Part shown: in pieces, positions 17,741-25,911 of the stretch | Layout of the letters: every line of letters begins with the position of its first letter | How positions within the stretch are numbered: the stretch's first letter is position 1 | From: Methylophilus medardicus | Lineage (GTDB): Bacteria > Pseudomonadota > Gammaproteobacteria > Burkholderiales > Methylophilaceae | Assembly: GCF_006363955.1 (NCBI RefSeq) | Contig: NZ_CP040948.1 | Location: forward strand, 744,001-808,000 | Direction of reading: 5' to 3' | DNA length: 64,000 bases | Program-made: the position numbers and the translations under genes | Notes under the pieces: generated by a model | Seen by the model: the letters and a program-made list of their open reading frames with translations, nothing else | Databases searched by the model: none | Told to the model about the DNA's origin: nothing

Positions 17741-17989
17741 ATGCATCGCGAATTTGATTTAGAACTGGATCTCACTGGCTTGGACAGTCCCATGCCAATG
17801 CTGAAGACTAAAGAAGCACTTGACCAGCTACAAGTAGGGCAAGTTATTTTGGTTAAAACTACCGCCATTGGTAGTGAGCAAAATATTCGAAACCTCATTA
17901 ATAACCAACCCGTAACATTACGTTCGTTCAACAAGCAAAATGGGGTGTTCCATTTTGTGATCGAGAAAGCGCCCGCGTTGACTGCATAA
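17741..17989 (+). CDS. TusA-like protein lacking the catalytic cysteine
   Basis: An 82-residue protein with a good AGGGGAGAG ribosome site. Its layout matches the TusA/SirA fold: strand DLELDLTG, the turn LDSPMPMLKTKEAL where TusA has the C-P-x-P motif, helix, G-Q-V-I-L-V-K-T, second helix with NIRNLINNQP, and a final strand F-H-F-V-I-E-K-A. Position 16 is Ser instead of the sulfur-carrying Cys, while both prolines are kept. There is no other Cys in the protein, so persulfide relay is impossible. Function unknown; position after yjgA suggests co-expression. Confidence 0.75.
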   Translation: MHREFDLELDLTGLDSPMPMLKTKEALDQLQVGQVILVKTTAIGSEQNIRNLINNQPVTLRSFNKQNGVFHFVIEKAPALTA

Positions 17990-18005
17990 TCCCGGCTTGT
18001 CTTGT

Positions 18006-20009
18006 CTAGTGATGCGGGGTTCCGCTATGCGCAGCATTGGTTGCGGTTTTGCTTGGCGGCAATAAAAATCGCCCTGGCTGCCGATACAACGCCGTGAATA
18101 ATTCCAGCCAAAAGGCTTTCCAGTGCCGATATCGCACTTTTCTGGATTTCATCGCCACATAAATTGCTAGCCCGAAGCTGGTGACTAAGTTCATGGTCCC
18201 CACAAGCGCGATGCCTAAAATCGTTGTGCCGATGATGTAGTGACTGACCTGAAAATCTAGCGCAGGCAGGGCATAGCCTGAAAATGCCGCCACAAAGGTC
18301 ACGTGGCGAATGTCGAGTGGCATACCTAACATCACCCCCAGTCCAGATGCAAACCCTAGCAGGCAACCAAAGTAAAAATTGCCGGCGAGCGCCCCCAGAT
18401 TATGGCGAATGTATTCGGTGATGCGCCACAGCCTTTGCTTGCCAAACAGCGTTTGCAACCAACGCAAATGGCTAAGTCGCTCCGGAATTCTGTTATAAGC
18501 CGCCAAGTTGTCATGGTAGCCAGCAATCAGGCCCGATAAAAACAAACATACGCCAGCCACCGCGGCATACAGCACAGTCAGACTAATCAAAGGGTTATTG
18601 TTGTCGAGCAAGAAATGGGCTTTGTCTGCGCCAATAAAATGATGGCCCGTCATTTGCATGATGAGCCAGTCAATCAGAATCGCTACCGGAATGACCACCA
18701 CCACATTACCCAGAATCGCAATCGTCTGACTGCTGGTGGTTTGCGCCACGATGTTGACCAGGTTGTGAATATTTTTTCGATCATGGCCATGGTCGTCAAT
18801 GGAGGCGGCAATCGTGGCCGCAGTCATCGCAGGCTGCTTGGTTGCGACCGTAAAGTGCAGTAAATGAATGATCACAAAGCCGATCCCATAGTTGAGGCTG
18901 AATAGGATCGCCTCTGTTAACGGGGCGAGATGGTAGCCAGCGATGATAATTTTTATCATGGCCATCAAAGCGATGATCATGCCCGCACCCATGGCAGAGC
19001 CCATCAATTTGTAATACTCACCGCGATGTTGAGCAATGTAATGCTCGCCGGTGTGGCTAGCGTTTTCAGTCACGCGCAAGGCTAGCAATTCGGTATTTTG
19101 ACGCCAGTAATCTGAAAGATTGTTTTTTTTGCACTCGGCATCGACTAGTTGTTTGAGCAGCCGCGTGATCGCCTGGCTGACATCGTGCTTGAGAATCAGC
19201 CCATGCAAAATGTCTACCAGTAATTGCATGCGTTGAATTTGCTGCAAGATTCGTTGCATGAGTGCTGTGAGTGAGATGCTGGTGCCTGTTTTGGCATTGG
19301 CTTTGCGAATCGCATGCGTCAGTTGCTCACAGCGCTTGAGGACCGCATACAGGTGTTGAACATCTTCGGCATGCACTGCACTCAAGGCCAAAAACTTTTG
19401 TATTTCGATGTTTTGCGTAATAAAAGGCGAGTCATTCGACTCTAGGTCTTCGTGTTGCAAAATCAGCTCTGGATCAAGGCCTGAGGCGGACAAACGGTAC
19501 GAGAGCACTTGTAACGCGTCTTTGAGTTCTTGAATACAGTTTTGCTGCTGTTGCGGATGACCTTGCTCCATGGCGAGTGTGCGCATGAAGTCTTGCCAAA
19601 CCGTTTCTGGCATACCACAAACCCAGTCTGTATCGCCGTTATCATGAAAAATTTGGCCAAACACATCTTTCAAGTATTTAGGATCAGGCACCTCGGGCAA
19701 TAATTTGTGCGAGAGTCGGCGATAGATCTCGGTAAAAAAACCAAGGTCGGACTGAATGCCGTGGTCGGAATATAAAGAAATAATGCTTTTCTCATCGAGC
19801 AGTCTAAACAAACTGTTGCGTAACGATGCCGCATATTGCGGGTGCTGTTGTAGCAGAAAACACAGTGCTTGCAGGGCTTTGCTGGCACTCTCTATATCGG
19901 TGGACACCTTCGGCCGAATGTCGTCAAACAAAGCCTTGAGGAATGCAATATCGTCAATATCACTGGCAGCTTCCCGGGCCGCCTGATGATCGAAGGTGTG
20001 CTGAAACAT
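18006..20009 (-). CDS. SpecificRecomb (Gcr) family membrane protein
   Basis: A 667-residue protein of the family databases call 'site-specific recombinase' (Gcr of Neisseria). What the sequence shows is different: an N-terminal half of soluble helices (about residues 1-320, with the coiled stretch around HAIRKANAKTGTSISLTALMQRI) and a C-terminal half with about seven hydrophobic segments (about 335-640). I see neither a tyrosine-recombinase R-H-R-Y set nor a serine-recombinase catalytic block. The name is probably a historical misnomer. Single gene, convergent with the TusA-like gene and followed upstream by the PDZ gene in the same direction. Confidence 0.85.
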   Translation of the reverse strand: MFQHTFDHQAAREAASDIDDIAFLKALFDDIRPKVSTDIESASKALQALCFLLQQHPQYAASLRNSLFRLLDEKSIISLYSDHGIQSDLGFFTEIYRRLSHKLLPEVPDPKYLKDVFGQIFHDNGDTDWVCGMPETVWQDFMRTLAMEQGHPQQQQNCIQELKDALQVLSYRLSASGLDPELILQHEDLESNDSPFITQNIEIQKFLALSAVHAEDVQHLYAVLKRCEQLTHAIRKANAKTGTSISLTALMQRILQQIQRMQLLVDILHGLILKHDVSQAITRLLKQLVDAECKKNNLSDYWRQNTELLALRVTENASHTGEHYIAQHRGEYYKLMGSAMGAGMIIALMAMIKIIIAGYHLAPLTEAILFSLNYGIGFVIIHLLHFTVATKQPAMTAATIAASIDDHGHDRKNIHNLVNIVAQTTSSQTIAILGNVVVVIPVAILIDWLIMQMTGHHFIGADKAHFLLDNNNPLISLTVLYAAVAGVCLFLSGLIAGYHDNLAAYNRIPERLSHLRWLQTLFGKQRLWRITEYIRHNLGALAGNFYFGCLLGFASGLGVMLGMPLDIRHVTFVAAFSGYALPALDFQVSHYIIGTTILGIALVGTMNLVTSFGLAIYVAMKSRKVRYRHWKAFWLELFTALYRQPGRFLLPPSKTATNAAHSGTPHH

Positions 20010-20062
20010 GACAAAAACTTTCTGTGAAACTATTTATTGCAATAGAGTAGCACGCGCAGCCA

Positions 20063-20857
20063 TTAAAGTTGCACGTCCAGCGTGAGTGGTTCCCCCTCAC
20101 GCTCTAGTTGTAATTTAATACTTTTGCCACTGTACTTTCTGACTAAACTGGATAGTTTGGCGGCATCCTCCACTTTTTCGCGGTTGATACTGAGCAATTG
20201 ATCGCCTCGTTGCACGCCGCCTTTTTCGGCAGCAGAGTCATGAATCACCGCGATCACCCGCACCCCTTGGCTCGCTACTGGCATGGCTTGTTTGTCATCG
20301 GCGGGGTCTGATTTTTGTGGCACCAATTTAATCACGTGTATGCCTAACAGCGGACGAGGAAGTTTTGCCCAGTAGGTGGCGTAGTAGCGATAATTGGCTG
20401 GCGCGGCTGCTACGTCTTTTTCGGTCAGCATTTGTCCCTTTTTCACGGCTTCTTTGATGACTTCCATTCGAGAGCTTGGCGAGGCGCCGCCCGCTTTTTT
20501 CATATAGACTAAAATACGATCTGCCTGAATATTGCGGCCATGGTCCAGTGCCTGCGTCGCGTCAATTTCACCTGCTTCAAAGCTGCTAAAACCCATCAGG
20601 TCATAGCCATCTTCCAGCATCTTGATTTTGTCTTCTTCACGGCGCGTGCCACTCAACAACGTTGGCTCAGGATTATTTTGCAAAGAATGTAAGTTACCCT
20701 GATTTTGCACTTGATAACTTGTACTGTAAGGGTTGTCTTCAGCCCGAATGTTTGGGCTGGCTGCCAGCAACAGTGACAGCGCGGCAACGCTGAACCAAGG
20801 AAACCAGCGCGCGACACTGGGAGAGGCGGATACGTTAGATGGGTAAAGCGGGTTCAT
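20063..20857 (-). CDS. Exported PDZ-domain protein
   Basis: About 264 residues; the start MNPLYPSNVS has a GGAG site five bases upstream, and a hydrophobic export signal lies at about residues 18-40 (WFSVAALSLLLAASPNIRA). The middle, about residues 75-165, is unassigned (RREEDKIKMLEDGYDLMGFSSFEAGEIDATQALDHGRNIQADRILVYMK); it looks like a domain for an externally supplied partner. The C-terminal 85 residues are a PDZ domain (GVRVIAVIHDSAAEKGGVQRGDQLLSI), as in DegP/Deg-type factors, but no protease domain is present. Divergent from mog. Confidence 0.82.
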   Translation of the reverse strand: MNPLYPSNVSASPSVARWFPWFSVAALSLLLAASPNIRAEDNPYSTSYQVQNQGNLHSLQNNPEPTLLSGTRREEDKIKMLEDGYDLMGFSSFEAGEIDATQALDHGRNIQADRILVYMKKAGGASPSSRMEVIKEAVKKGQMLTEKDVAAAPANYRYYATYWAKLPRPLLGIHVIKLVPQKSDPADDKQAMPVASQGVRVIAVIHDSAAEKGGVQRGDQLLSINREKVEDAAKLSSLVRKYSGKSIKLQLEREGEPLTLDVQL

Positions 20858-20939
20858 TGAAATCTCCATGATCGAAACTATTTGTAATGTTATGATGTGT
20901 TGGTACATTAACACAGACGCAATTCACATAGACTAGGTT

Positions 20940-21539
20940 ATGCAAGAACAATTCACGCGCATTGGATTAGTTTCGATCAGTGATCGTGCCTCACAGGGCG
21001 TATATGAAGATAAAGGCATTCCGACGCTCACAGATTGGCTAGCGCAAGCCATTGTCTCGCCCTATGAAATAGCTAGCCGATTAATTGCCGATGATCAGAC
21101 AACGATTTCTGAGACCTTAAAGCAGCTGGTGGATGATGAAGGTTGCCATTTGGTGCTGACTACTGGCGGCACCGGCCCGGCATTAAGAGATGTGACCCCA
21201 GAAGCCACCTTGGCCGTCGCAGACCGTGAAATGCCCGGTTTTGGCGAACAAATGCGCCAGATCAGCCTTAGGTTTGTGCCGACGGCAATTTTGTCGCGTC
21301 AGGTGGCTGTGATCCGTAAACAATGCCTGATTATCAATTTGCCCGGCCAACCAAAATCTATCCAAGAAACGTTGGAAGGTCTCAAAGATAGCGCTGGCAA
21401 TGCGATTGTGCCCGGGATATTTGCTGCGGTACCCTATTGCCTCGATCTGTTGGCCACCTGCGACCAGCCCATGCCTTACCTTGAAACGCAACCCAGCATC
21501 GTCAGCGCGTTTCGTCCCAAATCAGCCATTCGCAAATAA
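20940..21539 (+). CDS. mog: Molybdopterin adenylyltransferase MogA
   Basis: A 199-residue MoaB/Mog-type enzyme that adenylylates molybdopterin before molybdenum insertion. Signatures: IGLVSISDRASQGVYEDKGIP at the N-terminus, LVLTTGGTGPALRDVTPEAT (the active TTGGTG block) and INLPGQPKSIQETLEG. The C-terminal AAVPYCLDLL is typical of Mog rather than MoaB. Followed after 12 bases by the vanZ-like gene, starting a plus-strand run that extends through pncC. Confidence 0.95.
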   Translation: MQEQFTRIGLVSISDRASQGVYEDKGIPTLTDWLAQAIVSPYEIASRLIADDQTTISETLKQLVDDEGCHLVLTTGGTGPALRDVTPEATLAVADREMPGFGEQMRQISLRFVPTAILSRQVAVIRKQCLIINLPGQPKSIQETLEGLKDSAGNAIVPGIFAAVPYCLDLLATCDQPMPYLETQPSIVSAFRPKSAIRK

Positions 21540-21551
21540 AATAGAGGTTGC

Positions 21552-21908
21552 ATGCGTTCTCACATTGTTTCAAAACTCATTTTTATTGCCTGCTTTTCGT
21601 TGCTGACGTATTTATTGCTCATCGAGATGGCTCCCACGACGGATGGCTCCATCTACAAAGATAAAATTCAACATGTGATTGCCTTTGGCGGGGTCACTTT
21701 TTGGGGCTTGCTCGCCTTTCAACATCGGCCTAAATTCATTTTAATCGGTCTCGCCGTGTTTGGTGCGTTGATGGAGGTGCTACAAGGCTTGGTCACGACG
21801 ACGCGCCAACCTAGTGTGTATGACTGGTGGGCAGATGTCGTGGGGATTTTATTGGCCTGGGCAGTTGCGCGAGTCTGGCTGCGCTGGTGGAACCGTCGCC
21901 GTGGCTGA
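21552..21908 (+). CDS. VanZ-like family membrane protein
   Basis: A 118-residue small inner-membrane protein with four hydrophobic segments. The VanZ-like pattern is clear: KIQHVIAFGGVTFWGLLAF, then ALMEVLQGLVTTTRQPSVYDWWADVVGILLAW with the conserved D-x-x-x-D/N and E-x-x-Q positions. Role outside glycopeptide resistance is unknown. Its stop overlaps the thiL start by eight bases. Confidence 0.88.
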   Translation: MRSHIVSKLIFIACFSLLTYLLLIEMAPTTDGSIYKDKIQHVIAFGGVTFWGLLAFQHRPKFILIGLAVFGALMEVLQGLVTTTRQPSVYDWWADVVGILLAWAVARVWLRWWNRRRG

Positions 21909-22848
21909 GTTTGCGCTCATTGAAAAATATTTCACGCGTCCGACGCAGGCTGATTTAGGTGTCGGCGATGACGCGGCACTGGTTCGGGTGCGCCCCGGTT
22001 ATCAATTGGCCGTCTCGGCAGATATGTCGGTGGCAGGCACGCATTTTTTTGCCGATATCGACCCATTTGCTGTTGGCTGGAAGTCCATGGCGGTTAATGT
22101 CAGTGATATGGCCGCCATGGGTGCTGAGCCGAAATGGGCAACCTTGTCGATTGCCTTGCCCGAAGCCAATGATGCTTGGTTAACCGGTTTTAGTCAGGGC
22201 CTATTTGCTTGTACAGAGCAGTTTGGCGTGTCGTTAATTGGTGGGGATACCACGCGTGGGCCATTAAATATCGCCATTAATATTTTAGGCGAAGTGCCGC
22301 AAGGGCAAGCCCTTCAGCGCAATGGCGCGCAGCCGGGAGACGATATTTGGGTGAGCGGGGTGCTCGGCAAGGCTGCATTGTGGCTGCAATATCGCTTAGG
22401 CAAGCAGGATCTACATGAAATGGAGGCGAGCATGTTGGCTAAAGCCATGCATCATCCCCAACCGCGAGTCGCTCTCGGGGTGGCTTTGCGTGGCATTGCC
22501 AGCGCTGCGCTCGATCTATCAGACGGCTTACTGGCCGATTTGTCTCATATACTTGAAGCGTCCAAGGTTGGGGCAACACTGGACTGGCTGGCGATCCCCA
22601 AACCGCAATTACAGCATTCACGCGTGAGTGCGTCTATGATGCAGGGGGCGGTACTGACAGGGGGCGATGATTATGAGCTTTGTTTCACGGCCTCCCCCAA
22701 GCATTACGCACAATTAGTTGCGCTCTCAGTCCAGCTCGATGTACCTTTAACGCGGATTGGTCAAATCACGGCGGCTGCGGGGCTGCATGTGTTCGCAGGC
22801 CAGAATCGGCTCGAATGGTCAAACAAAGGCTATACACATTTTGGCTAA
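21901..22848 (+). CDS. thiL: Thiamine-monophosphate kinase
   Basis: A 315-residue PurM-like kinase forming thiamine diphosphate from thiamine monophosphate. The GTG start gives VAEFALIEKYFTR, the expected N-terminus, and overlaps the vanZ-like gene. Motifs: GVGDDAALV, SADMSVAGTHFF, INVSDMAAMGAEP (as AVNVSDMAAMGA), LIGGDTTRG, LDLSDGLLADL and LTGGDDYELCF. Followed by pgpA, the canonical thiL-pgpA pair. Confidence 0.97.
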   Translation: MAEFALIEKYFTRPTQADLGVGDDAALVRVRPGYQLAVSADMSVAGTHFFADIDPFAVGWKSMAVNVSDMAAMGAEPKWATLSIALPEANDAWLTGFSQGLFACTEQFGVSLIGGDTTRGPLNIAINILGEVPQGQALQRNGAQPGDDIWVSGVLGKAALWLQYRLGKQDLHEMEASMLAKAMHHPQPRVALGVALRGIASAALDLSDGLLADLSHILEASKVGATLDWLAIPKPQLQHSRVSASMMQGAVLTGGDDYELCFTASPKHYAQLVALSVQLDVPLTRIGQITAAAGLHVFAGQNRLEWSNKGYTHFG

Positions 22849-23338
22849 TCTTAATCAAACAAGACAGCAACCCAGTTGGCGCCTGTTGTGCGCGCATCCG
22901 TTGCATTGTTTAAGTTTTGGACTCGGCACCGGCTTGTCACCCAAGGCCCCTGGTACGGTTGGCACCTTATTAGGGTTTCCCCTCTATTGGCTGCTCATGA
23001 CATTGCCTCTCGCACAACAGTGGCTGGGGATCGTACTACTGTTTTTGCTGGGTATCTGGTGTTGCGAAGTGACCGGACGCGCGTTGGGCGTGAGTGATCA
23101 TGGTGCAATCGTTTGGGACGAGGTCGTCGCCATGGCGGCTGTGTTAATCACCGTCCCGCTGAGTTGGGGCTGGTGGTTGGCCGCTTTTGTCTGTTTCCGT
23201 TTGTTTGACATTTGGAAGCCTTTTCCCATCCGCTGGGTTGATCAGCATGTCAAAGGCGGCATGGGTGTGATGCTGGATGATGCGTTGGCAGCCTTACTGG
23301 CAGTGCTTATATTGCAATTGGCGCAACGAGTGACGTAA
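22841..23338 (+). CDS. pgpA: Phosphatidylglycerophosphatase A
   Basis: About 165 residues, membrane-bound; dephosphorylates phosphatidylglycerophosphate to phosphatidylglycerol. The start is most likely a TTG overlapping the thiL stop by eight bases (AAAGG site 11 bases before), since no ATG fits the N-terminus; the ORF extending further up would overlap thiL deeply. Signatures: GTGLSPKAPGTVGTL, HGAIVWDEVVAM, FRLFDIWKPFPIRWVD and GGMGVMLDDALAAL. Confidence 0.94.
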   Translation: MANLNQTRQQPSWRLLCAHPLHCLSFGLGTGLSPKAPGTVGTLLGFPLYWLLMTLPLAQQWLGIVLLFLLGIWCCEVTGRALGVSDHGAIVWDEVVAMAAVLITVPLSWGWWLAAFVCFRLFDIWKPFPIRWVDQHVKGGMGVMLDDALAALLAVLILQLAQRVT

Positions 23339-23835
23339 TGCAAACGATGATTGAATTGAGTGCAATATTGGGTGAGGCGCTTGCGGCAAAGGGCTGGCAA
23401 TTGGCACTGGCGGAATCCTGCACTGGTGGTATGGTGGCGCAAGTCGTCACCGCTGTTGCGGGCAGTTCCGTGTGGTTTGATCGTGGTTTTGTTACCTACA
23501 GTAACGCTGCTAAAACAGACATGCTAGGGGTGCAAGCCGATTTGATTGCAACTTACGGCGCCGTCAGTGAGCCGGTCGCTCATGCAATGGCGCATGGCGC
23601 ATTGCAATATAGCCTTGCGCAAATCAGTGGCGCCATTACAGGCATTGCAGGCCCCGCGGGCGGCTCACCCGACAAGCCTGTGGGGACAGTTTGTTTTGCT
23701 TGGGCAATCCGCCATGAGGTTCAAGGCATTCATGTGGTTGCAGAGACGATGTATTTTCAAGGGGATCGAACTAACATACGCGAGCAAGCCGCCAGTCATT
23801 TGCTGGCGGGCTTGCTGCGATTGTCAACATCATAA
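23338..23835 (+). CDS. pncC: Nicotinamide-nucleotide amidase (CinA C-terminal type)
   Basis: A 165-residue stand-alone CinA C-terminal domain that deamidates NMN to nicotinate mononucleotide for NAD recycling. Catalytic blocks LALAESCTGGMVAQVVT, GFVTYSNAAKTDMLGV and ITGIAGPAGGSPDKPVGTVCFAW are all present. The ATG overlaps the pgpA stop by one base. The gene often adjoins recA; here one minus-strand gene intervenes. Confidence 0.96.
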   Translation: MQTMIELSAILGEALAAKGWQLALAESCTGGMVAQVVTAVAGSSVWFDRGFVTYSNAAKTDMLGVQADLIATYGAVSEPVAHAMAHGALQYSLAQISGAITGIAGPAGGSPDKPVGTVCFAWAIRHEVQGIHVVAETMYFQGDRTNIREQAASHLLAGLLRLSTS

Positions 23836-23845
23836 GCGCATTAAA

Positions 23846-24202
23846 TCAGTGGTGGTGATGGTCGTGCCCATGTCCGTGGCCGCGACCATGACCCCAGCCA
23901 CCGCCCTGATAATTGTGCGGCCCGTAGTTGTAGCCGCCGTAGCCACCACTGCCATACGAAAACTGGATGAACCCTGGCGTTGGTTGCGGATAAGCCACTG
24001 CTGGCACACCATAAAAGTTGCTTTGCGGATGGCGGTAAACAACCACTGGCGGGGGTGCGTAGTATACCGGTGGCGGCGCGTAATAAGCGGGTGGATAGGG
24101 ATTCCCGACCACGACACCAACCGACCAATTATCTTGTGCTTGCGCCGTGATTGCGGCAGCGCTAACCAGTGCAAACGTCAATAAATTTTTAACCATATTC
24201 AT
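23846..24202 (-). CDS. Secreted Pro/Tyr/Gly-rich protein with a His-rich tail
   Basis: A 118-residue protein with a Sec signal peptide (about residues 1-22, ITAQA) and a GAGGAG ribosome site. The mature chain is of low complexity: a Pro-Tyr stretch with repeated Y-A-P-P-P-V, a Gly-Tyr-Gly part, and a terminal run alternating Gly-His and ending D-H-H-H-H. Nine or more His in the last 16 residues suggest metal binding in the periplasm or outside (inference). No enzymatic domain. It is flanked by pncC and recA, whose usual adjacency it breaks. Confidence 0.85.
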   Translation of the reverse strand: MNMVKNLLTFALVSAAAITAQAQDNWSVGVVVGNPYPPAYYAPPPVYYAPPPVVVYRHPQSNFYGVPAVAYPQPTPGFIQFSYGSGGYGGYNYGPHNYQGGGWGHGRGHGHGHDHHHH

Positions 24203-24418
24203 AAATTCTCCTCACAAGGAAAACAAATCAATGCTCCCTGAGTCAATAACGCTTGGAGCATGTTGCGGTTGACAGGTGCAAAGCGAAAATCACCTTGCCG
24301 AATTCATGGCTTCGCCATTTCACTGATGGTCGATTTATGAAATAATTAGAAGTTATTGTTTGAATTATATAGCGTTTGTATCCACAACGCATTTTACTGC
24401 TAATAGAAAGCAACCTCC

Positions 24419-25447
24419 ATGGATGACAACAAAAGCAAAGCACTCGCCGCCGCACTCTCTCAAATTGAAAAGCAGTTCGGTAAAGGCTCTATTATGCGCA
24501 TGGGCGATGCTGATATCGGCGAAGACCTGCAGGTGGTTTCTACCGGCTCATTGGGGCTAGATATCGCACTGGGGGTAGGCGGCCTGCCACGTGGCCGTGT
24601 GGTTGAAATTTACGGCCCAGAATCTTCCGGTAAAACAACACTGACCTTGTCTGCGATTGCCCAGATGCAAAAATTGGGTGGGGTAGCGGCATTTATCGAT
24701 GCTGAACATGCACTTGATCCGCAATATGCGGCTAAATTAGGCGTCAATGTGCCAGAGTTACTCATTTCACAGCCAGATACCGGTGAACAGGCCTTGGAAA
24801 TTGCCGATATGCTGGTGCGCTCAGGTTCGGTCGATATCGTGGTTGTTGACTCGGTTGCTGCGCTGACGCCGCGTGCCGAAATTGAAGGTGAAATGGGCGA
24901 CAGTCACATGGGCTTGCAGGCGCGTTTGATGTCACAGGCCCTGCGTAAGTTGACGGGTAATATTAAGCGGACCAACACGTTGGTGATTTTCATTAACCAA
25001 ATTCGGATGAAAATTGGCGTGATGTTCGGCAATCCGGAAACCACGACGGGTGGTAACGCGCTTAAATTTTACGCTTCAGTGCGTCTAGACATCCGTCGGA
25101 CGGGCGCGATCAAAAAGGGCGATGAAGTGATCGGCTCTGAGACCAAGGTAAAAGTGATTAAGAATAAAGTTGCGCCGCCATTTAAGCAGGCTGAGTTCGA
25201 TATTATGTACGGTGAAGGTATTTCACGCTTGGGCGAGATTATTGAGTTGGGCACTAACCTCAAGCTGGTTGAAAAAGCCGGCGCTTGGTACAGCTACAAT
25301 GGCGAGAAAATCGGTCAGGGCAAAGAGAACGCAAAAGAATTTTTGCGTGAGAACCCAGCCATCGCCGCCGAGATCGAAGCGAAAATTCGCGATAATTCTA
25401 ACGTGCTTGCAGATGGCATGGCCGCGGCCAGAACCGAGGATGATTAA
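24419..25447 (+). CDS. recA: Recombinase RecA
   Basis: A 342-residue RecA, full length. Walker [10 protein letters not shown] at about residues 66-74, Walker B and L1 ([25 protein letters not shown]), the L2 loop [37 protein letters not shown], and the acidic C-terminus ending in EDD are all visible. It coats ssDNA for strand exchange and drives LexA autoproteolysis. Followed after five bases by recX. I could not identify a convincing LexA box upstream. Confidence 0.99.
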   Translation: MDDNKSKALAAALSQIEKQFGKGSIMRMGDADIGEDLQVVSTGSLGLDIALGVGGLPRGRVVEIYGPESSGKTTLTLSAIAQMQKLGGVAAFIDAEHALDPQYAAKLGVNVPELLISQPDTGEQALEIADMLVRSGSVDIVVVDSVAALTPRAEIEGEMGDSHMGLQARLMSQALRKLTGNIKRTNTLVIFINQIRMKIGVMFGNPETTTGGNALKFYASVRLDIRRTGAIKKGDEVIGSETKVKVIKNKVAPPFKQAEFDIMYGEGISRLGEIIELGTNLKLVEKAGAWYSYNGEKIGQGKENAKEFLRENPAIAAEIEAKIRDNSNVLADGMAAARTEDD

Positions 25448-25452
25448 TTCAA

Positions 25453-25911
25453 TTGCGGCCAACGCCAGAAAAGTCGTTAAGGCAGCGGGCGCTTGAATAT
25501 TTAAGCAAGCGAGAGTACGCCGCTGCAGAGTTGGCACAAAAGCTCAAAGCCTATGCGACTGAGGATGACGATGTTTCAGCGTTAATTGCAGACTTTAAAA
25601 CGCGCGGCTGGCTGAGCGATGCACGTTATAGCGAGCAAATGGTGCATGCACGTCAAGCAAAGTTTGGTGCGAATCGAGTCGCACAAGAATTGCGTGAAAA
25701 GGGTGTCGATGACACCTTGATTGCAGAAGCAGTCGCAGGATTGCAACAGAGTGAACGTGAACGCGCCGGTGAAGTCTGGCGCAAAAAGTTTAGCACCGCC
25801 CCGGCAACGCGCGAGGCATGGGCAAAACAGGCCCGTTTCTTGCAGAGCCGGGGCTTTACGTTTGAAGTGATTAAACAAATTTTGAATAGACACGCAGAAG
25901 ATGACAGTTAA
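25453..25911 (+). CDS. recX: Regulatory protein RecX
   Basis: A 152-residue helical inhibitor of RecA filaments. The TTG start gives (M)[26 protein letters not shown]; the three-helix repeats with L-x-x-R-x-Y/F-x-x-x-E-L and [38 protein letters not shown] are family hallmarks. It overlaps the alaS start by eleven bases, so recA-recX-alaS are likely one transcript, as in E. coli. Confidence 0.95.
   Translation: MRPTPEKSLRQRALEYLSKREYAAAELAQKLKAYATEDDDVSALIADFKTRGWLSDARYSEQMVHARQAKFGANRVAQELREKGVDDTLIAEAVAGLQQSERERAGEVWRKKFSTAPATREAWAKQARFLQSRGFTFEVIKQILNRHAEDDS

Noticed and set aside
24258-24273. LexA-like ATGT-N8-ACAG upstream of recA
   Set aside because: One mismatch to the CTGT-N8-ACAG consensus and about 145 bases from the recA start, not in the promoter; no other SOS box was seen.
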